Positions 6,696 to 14,463 of a stretch of 16,205 bases of DNA are shown here, piece by piece (the stretch's first letter is position 1; each line of letters starts with the position of its first letter). This DNA is from Thermodesulfobacteriota bacterium (GTDB lineage: Bacteria > Desulfobacterota > BSN033 > UBA1163). The translations under genes were made by a program, and so were the position numbers. The DNA lies in the NCBI GenBank assembly GCA_030024065.1, contig JASEIE010000038.1:1-16205 (forward strand), written 5' to 3'. The notes beneath the pieces are model-generated. The model was given only the letters and a program-made list of their open reading frames with translations. It had not been told where the DNA came from and did no database searches.

Positions 6696-9673
6696 CTTAT
6701 CCCAAACGCCTTATTGAAGTAGACCTTCCGATCAAACGGATTTCTGCCCATTCACGGCGAGAAAAATCTATCCGCCATGGGCATATATCAACACTTCATA
6801 TCTGGTGGGCAAGACGGCCACTGGCTGCATGCCGAGCAGTTATCTGCGCGGCGCTCTGGCCGGACCCTGTAGACCCACTCTGTCCGCTCGCCTTTCGCGA
6901 CAAAGCCCGCAAGCTTATGGTCGAATGGACGACCCACGAACGCCAGGCTTTGCTCAGCGCTGAGAGTCGCCCTCGATTCGAGGCGGCGCGCCAGAACCCG
7001 AAAAGGTTCGACAACGCCGAAGAACTCCGCCGTGCACTACTCGATTTCATTGCCGACTTTTCCAACTGGGACAACTCCACAGTTAAGGAGTTTCTAGATA
7101 CCAGCCGCGCCCTCACCCAGGCCGCCCACGAAGCTCTGGGTGGCGCCTCCGGCACCAAGCCGCTTGTTGTAGATCCCTTTGCCGGCGGCGGGGCAATCCC
7201 TGTGGAGGCTCTTCGCATCGGGTCCGATGTTTTCGCCAGCGATCTGAATCCATTAGCTGTGTTGCTAAACAAAGTCGTTCTGGAATACATACCGAAGTAC
7301 GGTAAAAGCCTTGCTGATCAGGTTCGCAAATGGGGCGCTTGGGTAAGGGAGCAAGCCGAAAGGGAACTATCTTCCTTCTATCCTAAAGAAGCAAATGGGG
7401 CCACGCCAATTGGTTTCCTGTGGGCGAGAACAATCAAGTGTGAAGGTCCCGGCTGTGGAGTCACTGTGCCAATAATAAAGAGTGCAGCCATAAGCTTACG
7501 GCGTGGTTCGGAAGCCTCCATGAAAATTAGTTATCCGAACGGAAGACTAAAAACCGAAGTGGTCTATGGGAATGAAGCGAAAGGCATAAGCGAAGGCACT
7601 TCTAAACGATCTTCGGTCACTTGTCCTTTATGCGGTTTCACGACACCAAGGAAGCGAGTTTCAATACAATCAAATGACCTCGGTTTCGGTTTTCACATGT
7701 TGGCTGTCTGTATGAAGAACCAGGACGGAAGTCGCGAATACCGCCAACCCAACGATAGAGATCTAAAGAATCTGGGCCTGGCGGACGACGCACTAGCCAA
7801 ATGGAAGAGTAAAACATTCAGCGGCATACCCGCCATACCACACGAGGAGTTACCATACCTACGTAGCATATTCAATGTCCGGGTTTATGGTGTGGACGAG
7901 TGGTGTAAGCTCTTTCACCGCCGGCAACTTCTTTCTAGCTTGATCTTTACTGAAACAGTCCGCCGTGCAGCCACTGTGGTGAAGGGAGAAATCCGAGACG
8001 ACGCTTTCGCATCCGCAATCATAGAATGCCTTGCGTTGTCTGTCTCGAATGCATTTCAGTATCAGTGCAATATTGCCACATACCTCACCGAAGGAATCAA
8101 GTCTGCATTTATCCAAGGGCAAAGTCTTCCTATGAAAATGGATTTCATTGAAGCAAATCCCCTTATAGATGAACTTGCTGGAGGTTACCCATACTCATTA
8201 TCGCAGCATGTGTCGGGTTTGGATTACTGTTCCTCATATACATATCAGTCCGGGACAGCGCAGCAAATCTCCGCTCTTAACAGCACGTTGCCTGAAGACT
8301 CAGTTGATTTGCTGGCGACAGATCCCCCTTATTACGATGTTGTGCCTTACGCAGATTGCTCTGATTTCTTCTATGTTTGGCTTCGCCGAATGCTTCGAGG
8401 TATTGCGACCTTTCCAACGGATTCGGAGTTGACTCCTAAAGACGAGGAAATCGTTCAACTGGCCGAGCGTAACCCAAGGTACAAAATTCGCACGAAGAAT
8501 TGGTTTGAGAATAAGATTCGAGAAAGCTTCCTGTCGGCCCGTTGTGCTGTAAAACCAGCAGGGGCATTGATGGTCATTTTTGCGCACAAAGAAACCTCAG
8601 CATGGGAGGCCCTTCTTAAAGCCGTGCTGGATGCGGGATGGATTGTTACGGGTTCCTGGCCTATTGATACAGAGAAAGGATCGAGGCTCAGGGCCAATGA
8701 CTCTGCGGTATTGGCAAGTTCTATACACCTGTTTTGCCGCCCACGTGAGAATCCCGATGGCTCCGTCCGCGCCGATAATATCGGCGATTGGCGCGACGTA
8801 CTGGCCGAGTTGCCACACCGTATTCACGAATGGATGCCACGCTTGGGGGAGGAAGGCGTCGTGGGTGCGGATGCTATCTTCGCGTGTCTCGGTCCGGCCC
8901 TCGAAATCTTCTCCCGCTATTCGCGTGTGGAGAAGGGCAGCGGTGAGGCTGTCACGCTCAAAGAATACCTGGAGCAGGTCTGGGCCGCCGTCGCCAAGGA
9001 AGCGCTCACTATGATTTTTACTGGCGCCGACGCCACCGGCTTCGAGGAGGATGCGCGCTTAACAGCCATGTGGCTGTGGACCCTTTCTACCGGAAACAAT
9101 GGGAATGGTAAGAGAAAATCATCCAAGGAGGATGACGAGATCGATGACGAGGATGAATCGGAAAAAGCAAAGAAAGCTATAGGTGGGTACGCCCTGGAAT
9201 ATGATGCTGCCCGAAAAATTGCCCAGGGGCTTGGTGCACATTTAGAGAAACTCAGCACAGTTGTTGAGGTCAAGGGCGATACCGCACGATTATTACCCGT
9301 TTCTGAACGGACACGATACCTCTTCGGAAAGGATGAAGCGCAGGCTCCCGGGGGAAAACGAAAAAAGAAGGAGCCACAGTTGAAGCTTGGCTTCATGAAG
9401 GAAATCGAGGATATTGAGACAAAAGATGGGTGGGGAACCAAATCCGCACCCAGGGCGGGATCAACGGTTCTTGACCGTCTTCATCAGAGTATGATCCTTT
9501 TTGCGGCAGGTCGTAGTGAAGCATTAAAGCGATTCTTAGTCGAAGAAGGTGCTGGAAATGATCAGCGCTTTTGGCGATTGGCTCAAGCACTCTCAGCTCT
9601 CTACCCCAAAAGCAGTGATGAAAAGCGCTGGGTAGATGGAGTGCTGGCGCGAAAGAAGGGCCTGGGATTTTGA
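6692..9673 (+). CDS. DUF1156 (COG1743) adenine-specific DNA methyltransferase
   Basis: A 993-aa protein whose N-terminus has the DUF1156 hallmark: RLIEVDLPI, then SIRHGHISTLHIWWARRPL. SAM-binding motif I is DPFAGGG (161-167) and catalytic motif IV is DPPY (544-547), as in amino-methyltransferases acting on adenine N6 (family knowledge). Between them Cys250/Cys255 and Cys311/Cys314 look like a zinc ribbon, perhaps part of target recognition. A very acidic linker lies near 810-825. The GTG start at 6692 is chosen because it leads straight into the conserved N-terminus, has GGAG at 6682-6685, and overlaps the previous stop by 4 bp. Its likely role is marking host DNA as self. Base composition changes along the gene: GC-rich near 6.9-7.2 kb and 8.75-9.06 kb (about 57-63% in hand-counted 60-base blocks), poorer in between and after (about 38-47%). 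Confidence 0.9.
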   Translation: MTYPKRLIEVDLPIKRISAHSRREKSIRHGHISTLHIWWARRPLAACRAVICAALWPDPVDPLCPLAFRDKARKLMVEWTTHERQALLSAESRPRFEAARQNPKRFDNAEELRRALLDFIADFSNWDNSTVKEFLDTSRALTQAAHEALGGASGTKPLVVDPFAGGGAIPVEALRIGSDVFASDLNPLAVLLNKVVLEYIPKYGKSLADQVRKWGAWVREQAERELSSFYPKEANGATPIGFLWARTIKCEGPGCGVTVPIIKSAAISLRRGSEASMKISYPNGRLKTEVVYGNEAKGISEGTSKRSSVTCPLCGFTTPRKRVSIQSNDLGFGFHMLAVCMKNQDGSREYRQPNDRDLKNLGLADDALAKWKSKTFSGIPAIPHEELPYLRSIFNVRVYGVDEWCKLFHRRQLLSSLIFTETVRRAATVVKGEIRDDAFASAIIECLALSVSNAFQYQCNIATYLTEGIKSAFIQGQSLPMKMDFIEANPLIDELAGGYPYSLSQHVSGLDYCSSYTYQSGTAQQISALNSTLPEDSVDLLATDPPYYDVVPYADCSDFFYVWLRRMLRGIATFPTDSELTPKDEEIVQLAERNPRYKIRTKNWFENKIRESFLSARCAVKPAGALMVIFAHKETSAWEALLKAVLDAGWIVTGSWPIDTEKGSRLRANDSAVLASSIHLFCRPRENPDGSVRADNIGDWRDVLAELPHRIHEWMPRLGEEGVVGADAIFACLGPALEIFSRYSRVEKGSGEAVTLKEYLEQVWAAVAKEALTMIFTGADATGFEEDARLTAMWLWTLSTGNNGNGKRKSSKEDDEIDDEDESEKAKKAIGGYALEYDAARKIAQGLGAHLEKLSTVVEVKGDTARLLPVSERTRYLFGKDEAQAPGGKRKKKEPQLKLGFMKEIEDIETKDGWGTKSAPRAGSTVLDRLHQSMILFAAGRSEALKRFLVEEGAGNDQRFWRLAQALSALYPKSSDEKRWVDGVLARKKGLGF

Positions 9674-10257
9674 TGACCCAAAACTTAGCTGAAAAGTGGC
9701 AATCAGCTTTCCTAAAAATAATTCAGCAGCACGAATATTCACCCTTTCTTAAAGAGGCAGCTTTACAAGAACGACTTAGCGTTTGGACTAAAGCATTAAC
9801 TTCTGTTGTTATTGAAACAAGCAAATCAATGGGGTGGCAGGCTTCGGCAAAAGGGCATTACCTTCAAATGCTCCCTGTTTCACGGAGTGAGTATTTGGCT
9901 TTGGATGTCATGGCGTTTCAAGATGGGGAAAAGCGTTGGAGATTCCCGGTTGCAGTTCTGGAGCTGGAAAATAGCAAGGATGACGACCGGATAGCTTATT
10001 CCCTTTGGAAGGTTATTTGTGTGCGGGCCGATTTGCGAATCGTCTTTTGCTATCGGAGAAGCGCAGATGAGGGTTCAAGACTTATAAGTTTTCTTCGCGA
10101 TGAAGTGATCTATGCCATGGGACTGATAAACCGTATAAATCTTGAGGGAGAAACATTATTAGTTGTAGGTAGCCGGGATAGTTCTGCCACATTCCCTTAT
10201 GGATTCTTCAAGTGGTGGCAACTTGATACCAATACAGGAACATTCCATCTTCTTTGA
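9673..10257 (+). CDS. Candidate PD-(D/E)XK-fold nuclease or accessory protein of the methyltransferase
   Basis: A 194-aa protein of no family I can name. The ATG at 9673 shares one base with the methyltransferase stop (TGATG), so translation is probably coupled; a TTG one codon earlier is the alternative. After a helical N-terminal half, the core reads like a restriction-endonuclease fold: a strand ending LALD (Asp78), then VAVLELEN (Glu97, Glu99), then a helix carrying Lys113, then a strand ending FCYR. The Asp...Glu-X-Glu pattern departs from the classical E-X-K, with a lysine that may have moved to the following helix. A nuclease role fits a system that otherwise has only the helicase DUF3883 domain to cut DNA, but this is inference. 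There is no DUF3780 resemblance. Confidence 0.5.
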   Translation: MTQNLAEKWQSAFLKIIQQHEYSPFLKEAALQERLSVWTKALTSVVIETSKSMGWQASAKGHYLQMLPVSRSEYLALDVMAFQDGEKRWRFPVAVLELENSKDDDRIAYSLWKVICVRADLRIVFCYRRSADEGSRLISFLRDEVIYAMGLINRINLEGETLLVVGSRDSSATFPYGFFKWWQLDTNTGTFHLL

Positions 10258-10285
10258 TAAGGGAGAAAATAGGGTGGGTCAAATG

Positions 10286-10299
10286 GAGTGGATCCACTC
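10286..10299. promoter_or_regulatory. Perfect 14-bp palindrome upstream of the DUF433/DUF5615 pair
   Basis: GAGTGGATCCACTC is exactly self-complementary and lies 29 bp after the stop of the 194-aa gene and ~50 bp before a TATAAT box. The absence of a loop fits a protein-binding site better than an RNA hairpin. Toxin-antitoxin complexes often bind such palindromes, but the distance from the -10 box makes that speculative. Confidence 0.35.
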
Positions 10300-10345
10300 T
10301 ATATGCTGTCGGGCAAAAAAGGGTTAGGGTTCGAATGGCTTTTTT

Positions 10346-10354
10346 TGTTATAAT
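10346..10354 (+). promoter_or_regulatory. Extended -10 promoter for the DUF433/DUF5615/DUF499 segment
   Basis: TGTTATAAT is a consensus extended -10 (TGn then TATAAT at 10349-10354). The -35 region is poor (TTAGGG at 10324-10329 with a long spacer). It sits in the 188-bp gap before the toxin-antitoxin pair, suggesting that this pair and the DUF499 gene behind it can be transcribed separately from the upstream operon. The A-run at 10315 and T-run at 10340 flanking the -35 region could weakly stop upstream transcription. Confidence 0.45.
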
Positions 10355-10384
10355 TCCATTAGGTTGAGCAAGGGGGAAATATTT

Positions 10385-10459
10385 ATGTCCGTAGCTTTGA
10401 CGATACAATCATCACGTAACACTCCCGTTATAAGTGAGGTAACGTATGGACGAGAATAA
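10385..10459 (+). CDS. Possible 24-aa leader ORF overlapping the DUF433 gene
   Basis: An ATG at 10385 follows a strong purine ribosome site (GGGGGA at 10372-10377) and encodes 24 residues beginning MSVALTIQSSRN, ending at TAA 10457-10459, 14 bp inside the DUF433 gene. It could couple translation to the antitoxin or be the tail of a degraded gene. It matches no family I know. The good ribosome site and promoter position are the only support. Confidence 0.3.
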   Translation: MSVALTIQSSRNTPVISEVTYGRE

Positions 10460-10697
10460 ACTATTAGAAAGAATCACTGTCAACCCAAAAATCTTTGGCG
10501 GTAAACCAATTATCCGGGGCCGACGGCTTGCTGTGGAGCATGTTCTTGGGATGCTTGCAGCAGGAGATACACCCGAAACGATTCTGGCAGGATACCCCTG
10601 GCTTGAGATGGAAGACATTAAGGCCTGCCTCGTTTATGCCCGCCGGTTAGTCGGTCATGAAAGGGTAGAACCGTTCCTGATGGAGACAGGGACATGA
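10446..10697 (+). CDS. DUF433 antitoxin
   Basis: An 83-aa protein with the full DUF433 pattern: RITVNPKIFGGKPIIRGRRL (9-28), then a helix, AAGDTPETILAGYPWL (38-53) and MEDIKACLVYAR (55-66). The fold is a small helix-turn-helix-like domain; family members neutralise PIN-like toxins and often repress their own promoter. GAGGT at 10436-10440 is the ribosome site. The stop overlaps the toxin start by 4 bp (ATGA). The pair sits inside the defence operon, between the candidate nuclease and the DUF499 ATPase. Confidence 0.9.
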   Translation: MDENKLLERITVNPKIFGGKPIIRGRRLAVEHVLGMLAAGDTPETILAGYPWLEMEDIKACLVYARRLVGHERVEPFLMETGT

Positions 10698-11056
10698 AGC
10701 TCCTCCTGGATACATGTGTATGGGGCGGAGCCTGCAAAGAATTATGGGCTGAAGGTCATGATGTGGTCTGGGCAGGAGAGTGGCCCCAAGATCCGGGGGA
10801 TGACGAAATTCTTGAACGTGCCCACCGCGAAAAGCGAGTACTGGTCACTCTCGACAAGGATTTTGGAGAATTGGCTATTGTCCGCGGTATGCCTCACACA
10901 GGGATTATCCGTCTTGTCAATCTTGGAACCAGCCAGCAGGCCACTACCTGCCTACGCGTAATCAAGCTGCATGAAAATGATCTGAAGGCCGGAGCAATTG
11001 TTACGGCTGAGTCCAACCGGCTGAGAGTCCGTCTGGCCATCGATCGGGAGGAATGA
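10694..11056 (+). CDS. DUF5615 PIN-like toxin
   Basis: A 120-aa PIN-like ribonuclease candidate. It starts MKLLLDTCVWGGA with Asp6, has GDDEIL (35-40) and the hallmark RVLVTLDKDFGEL (48-60) with Asp54 and Asp56. These acidic positions match the metal site of the DUF5615/Mut7-C type PIN fold, so RNA cleavage when released from antitoxin is the expected activity. It belongs to the subgroup that begins LDTCVWGGA rather than LDENLSP. Its stop is followed after one base by the DUF499 ATG, so the toxin and ATPase genes are almost certainly on one message. Confidence 0.87.
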   Translation: MKLLLDTCVWGGACKELWAEGHDVVWAGEWPQDPGDDEILERAHREKRVLVTLDKDFGELAIVRGMPHTGIIRLVNLGTSQQATTCLRVIKLHENDLKAGAIVTAESNRLRVRLAIDREE

Positions 11057-11057
11057 T

Positions 11058-13982
11058 ATGCCACTGAAACCCTGGTACAAAGTCGTTACGCCCCGCGAAG
11101 ACCTCCGCCAAGGCAAGCCACTTGATGCTGCGGAGTTTGCCGTTCATCTCGATCAGGTTCGTGAAGGACGCGCTCCTGATAACTACAAAGTGCCTGAACG
11201 TTTTTTTGAGAGAACCTACCTCACTCAGGGACTAAAAAGCTTTTCCGCTGAAGTTATCCGCCGTCTGTCTGGAGAAAAAACTGAAACCTCTGCAATTTTT
11301 CATATGATCACTCAATTCGGGGGAGGAAAAACACACGGCCTTACGTTGTTATACCACTTGACAAAACATGGCCCTGCTTCAGAGAAATGGTCTGGAGTGC
11401 GACGGATTCTGGAGGCGGCAGGAACTTCATCTATCCCCAAGGCAGAAACGGCCGTTTTCGTGGGAACAGAATTTGACACCATCAGGGGGCGAGGTGGGGA
11501 TGATGGGACACCCCTTAGAAAGACACCTTGGGGAGAAATTGCATTTCAACTTGGAGGAGAAAAGGCTTTTTCGATAGTGGCTGAGCATGACCTCCAAATG
11601 ACTGCTCCCGCAGGAGACGTCATTAGGAAGTTTCTTCCCAAAGAAAAACCCTGTCTTATCCTGATCGATGAATTGGTTAACTTTATATCACGTAATCGGA
11701 AAACGGGAATGGCAGGCCAGCTTTACAACTTCATTCAGAACCTGTGTGAACAGGCCAGAGGGGTTGATCGGGTTGTCCTCTGTGTTTCTATTCCCTCGAT
11801 GCTGATAGAGATGACAAGCGATGATATTGCAGATTTTGAACGTTACAGCAAAATGCTCGAACGATTGGGGAAAGCGGTTATTCTGTCTGCTGAAGGAGAA
11901 ACATCTGAGATAATACGCCGCCGCCTCTTTGAATGGGGCGGTATCCCCGACGATGCGAAGAAAGCTGCCTCAGCGTTTTCCGAGTGGATTGTAGAGCATC
12001 GCCATCAGGTCCCCCAATGGTTTCCGATAGATCAAGCGCGTGAAGCCTTCTTAGACACCTATCCTTTTCATCCGATGGTCCTTTCAGTATTCGAGAGGAA
12101 GTGGCAGGGATTACCTCGCTTTCAAAGAACAAGAGGCATTCTACGATTGTTAGCCTTATGGGTGTCTAAAGCCTACCAGGAAGGATTCAAGGGAGCTCAC
12201 CGTGACCCACTCATTGGATTGGGAACAGCACCTTTGGAAGACCCGTTTTTCCGCGCTGCTACTTTTGAGCAATTAGGAGAAGACAAACTTGAGGGACCGG
12301 TAACCACGGATATTTGCGGGAAGAAGGATTCACATGCTATTCGCCTTGATGCTGAAGCCGTGGATAGCATCAAGAAAAACCGGCTCCACAGGAAAGTATC
12401 CACGGCTATCTTCTTTGAATCCAACGGGGGCCAAATCCATGCCGAAGCAACTGTCCCCGAGATCCGGCTGGCAGTAGCAGAACCAGAAGTGGACATCGGG
12501 AATGTGGAAACAGTCCTGGAAGCACTGGGAACGTCCTGTTACTTCCTCTCCATAGATAAGAATCGTTATCGGTTCAGTCTATCGCCAAACTTAAATAAGA
12601 TTCTGTCAGATCGCCGCGCCAGCATACAGCCATCCAAGATTGATGAACGTCTCCGGTCAGAGATCCAAACGGTCTTCTCAGCCGGATCAGGGGTAGAACG
12701 GATTTATTTCCCTGAAAAGAGCGGTCAAATACCTGATCGGGCAGTTCTTACCCTTGTAGTGCTTTCACCTGATCAAAATATGCAAGACAAAAAAACCTTG
12801 GGCCTTGTTGAGTCAATGACACGAGAATATGGTTTATCAGCCCGTACTTTTAAGAGTGGCTTGATCTGGGCCATCCCTGATAGTGATGCATCTCTGAGGG
12901 AGGAGGCACGGAAAGTTCTCGCATGGGAAGACATCCGCGATGAAGTAGATGAACTTCGTCTTGATGATACCCAGAAACGCCAGCTTGGAGAGAACCTCAA
13001 AAAATCACAACGTGATCTAAAGGAATGTGTATGGCGTTCGTATAAGAATATAGGACTCCTTAACAAAGACAATACTTTTCGTGTCGCAGATTGGGGACTT
13101 GTTCACTCAAGCGCTGCAGAAAATATGCTGACGTTCATCTTAAACCGATTACGACAAGATGGAGAAGTTGAAAAGGATCCCAGTCCAAATTTTTTAGTTA
13201 AACACTGGCCACCCGCTTTCAAGGAATGGAGTACCAAAAATGTTAGAGATGCTTTTTTTGCCTCACCGCAATTTCCCCGCTTACTGAACCCAGAGAGCAT
13301 AAAAGACACGATTTCAAGGGGCGTGGCCGGTGGAATCATTGGATATGTCGGCAAAACAAAAAACGGAGTCTATAAGCCTTTCTATTTTGGGAAAAGTCTT
13401 CCTGCGACAGAAATTGAGATTTCCGAAGATATGTATATCATAACTGCTGAAGAGGCCAAGAAGCATATCGAGCCACCAAAACTTACCTCCATTTTCATTT
13501 CTCCCCAAGATGCGCGGATAGAACCGGGAAAGAAGCAGGCTTATGTAGTCAAGGGGTTGGATCAGCACAATCGTGAAATTGCTATCGGGGAAGTTATGTG
13601 GAAAGCCACTGGCGGGATAATAGATAAGAATGGAGTCTTTGCAGCAGAAAAGGATGAGGGCAATTTTGTCATTGCGGCAACCGTTGGAGGGATCACTGGA
13701 TCGGTTAATCTAACTATCGCTAAGGAAGGAACGATTCCACCAAAACCACCCCAATCCATAGTTGAAGGAATTAATAAACTTTTATGGAATGGGGAGGTAC
13801 CGGCACAAAAATGGATGAATTTTTACACGAAGGTTCTATCAAAATTTGCCGGAGGCAAAGGGCTGAAAATCACAATCAATGTTGAAGTTTCCCCCGAGGG
13901 AGGGATTTCAACACAAAAGATCGAGGAAACCAAAATCGCCCTCCGGGAGTTGGGTTTGCAGGACGATATAAAGGCGGAATAA
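11058..13982 (+). CDS. DUF499 (COG1483) AAA+ ATPase with embedded bacterial Ig-like domain
   Basis: A 974-aa P-loop ATPase. The N-terminus (KPWYKVVTPREDLRQGKPLD) and Walker A QFGGGKTHGL (Lys91, Thr92) are typical of DUF499; Walker B is LILIDEL with Asp204-Glu205. A long helical and winged-helix-like middle follows. Residues ~808-890 read as a Big-type Ig-like domain: ISPQDARIEPGKKQAYVVKG, then DQHNREI, W.ATGGIIDKNGVF and a GNFVIAATVGG strand. The last ~80 residues (LLWNGEVPAQKWMNFYTKVL, then an alpha-beta end) look like the usual DUF499 C-terminus. There is no signal peptide, so it is cytoplasmic. The ribosome site is GGGAGGA at 11046-11052. DUF499-type ATPases accompany DNA methylases in defence loci, including PglY/BrxC-like proteins as I recall; target DNA handling is inferred. 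Confidence 0.88.
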   Translation: MPLKPWYKVVTPREDLRQGKPLDAAEFAVHLDQVREGRAPDNYKVPERFFERTYLTQGLKSFSAEVIRRLSGEKTETSAIFHMITQFGGGKTHGLTLLYHLTKHGPASEKWSGVRRILEAAGTSSIPKAETAVFVGTEFDTIRGRGGDDGTPLRKTPWGEIAFQLGGEKAFSIVAEHDLQMTAPAGDVIRKFLPKEKPCLILIDELVNFISRNRKTGMAGQLYNFIQNLCEQARGVDRVVLCVSIPSMLIEMTSDDIADFERYSKMLERLGKAVILSAEGETSEIIRRRLFEWGGIPDDAKKAASAFSEWIVEHRHQVPQWFPIDQAREAFLDTYPFHPMVLSVFERKWQGLPRFQRTRGILRLLALWVSKAYQEGFKGAHRDPLIGLGTAPLEDPFFRAATFEQLGEDKLEGPVTTDICGKKDSHAIRLDAEAVDSIKKNRLHRKVSTAIFFESNGGQIHAEATVPEIRLAVAEPEVDIGNVETVLEALGTSCYFLSIDKNRYRFSLSPNLNKILSDRRASIQPSKIDERLRSEIQTVFSAGSGVERIYFPEKSGQIPDRAVLTLVVLSPDQNMQDKKTLGLVESMTREYGLSARTFKSGLIWAIPDSDASLREEARKVLAWEDIRDEVDELRLDDTQKRQLGENLKKSQRDLKECVWRSYKNIGLLNKDNTFRVADWGLVHSSAAENMLTFILNRLRQDGEVEKDPSPNFLVKHWPPAFKEWSTKNVRDAFFASPQFPRLLNPESIKDTISRGVAGGIIGYVGKTKNGVYKPFYFGKSLPATEIEISEDMYIITAEEAKKHIEPPKLTSIFISPQDARIEPGKKQAYVVKGLDQHNREIAIGEVMWKATGGIIDKNGVFAAEKDEGNFVIAATVGGITGSVNLTIAKEGTIPPKPPQSIVEGINKLLWNGEVPAQKWMNFYTKVLSKFAGGKGLKITINVEVSPEGGISTQKIEETKIALRELGLQDDIKAE

Positions 13983-13983
13983 A

Positions 13984-14124
13984 GCACTTCCTCGGAACAC
14001 TAATTTGCGTGGACTTTTATTTCCCAATGAAGTTTATGGTCCCGATTTCTCCGGCGAAACCTTCCGCGTCCTCAAAGAAAAAGAAGAGAAGCAGTACGGC
14101 GAATACCGCATCAAAAGGGTTTGA
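13984..14124 (+). pseudogene. Upstream-side remnant of a broken small gene, copy 1
   Basis: Just after the DUF499 stop, a + frame reads RGLLFPNEVYGPDF followed by SGETFRVLKEKEEKQYGEYR, then diverges to IKRV and a TGA at 14122-14124. No ATG and no good ribosome site are seen; a TTG near 14002 is the only plausible start. The SGETF...GEYR part recurs at 15811-15870, where it continues as TRRLVLEAWDKL and stops. The two differ inside the shared 60-bp coding block only at third positions (GAA/GAG and AAA/AAG). I do not recognise the protein. Confidence 0.55.
14044..14110 (+). repeat. 67-bp direct repeat, copy 1
   Basis: This sequence matches 15804-15870 at 63 of 67 positions, 1760 bp apart in the same orientation. 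Two differences fall in the first 7 bases; the other two are silent in the shared reading frame. The two copies bracket the DUF7718-like/DUF5647-like and MazE/MazF-type genes. Confidence 0.9.
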
Positions 14125-14145
14125 AGAGGGGAAGAGGAAGTAAGC

Positions 14146-14463
14146 ATGGCCAAAGTAGTTGATATTCTCGTTGTTTTTGGTGAAGGCGTAAGAAAACGCC
14201 ATTATCATGAAACTGAAAAAGGGAAAGTTACATATTTTGCTGTTCAATTAGAAGTAAACGTTGGGGGAGAGTGGAAAGTAGTCGTAAGATATGACTGCTC
14301 TCATCGCTTTTCACATGTGGATAAATATGATATAAAAGGCAATAAAACAAAGATAACCTTGGACTTAAGTTTTGAGAGTGCTTTAACCTTTGGAGATTGG
14401 GAGATAAATGAAAATTGGCTAAAATATAAAGAGGAATTCCTAAAAGGGGTGCAAAATGAATGA
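14146..14463 (+). CDS. DUF7718-like small protein of unknown function
   Basis: A 105-aa protein. Visible motifs are RHYHE (18-22), FAVQLEV (31-37), a VVVRYDCSHRFSHVD block (45-59) and ALTFGDWEINENW (79-91). It resembles the family I know as DUF7718, small proteins found beside a second short gene; no biochemical role is known to me. The His/Asp-rich RYD.SH.F.H.D block could bind metal or be catalytic, but that is speculative. The ribosome site AGAGGAAG lies ~6 bases before the ATG. It overlaps the next gene by 8 bp, the arrangement of toxin-antitoxin pairs. Confidence 0.65.
   Translation: MAKVVDILVVFGEGVRKRHYHETEKGKVTYFAVQLEVNVGGEWKVVVRYDCSHRFSHVDKYDIKGNKTKITLDLSFESALTFGDWEINENWLKYKEEFLKGVQNE

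Noticed and set aside
1274..13982. Assignment as canonical DISARM or BREX
   Set aside because: Only the helicase plus adenine-methylase logic, and the ATPase/methylase pairing, are shared. No DrmA, DUF1998 (DrmB), PLD (DrmC), PglX-type methylase or PglZ gene is present in the window.
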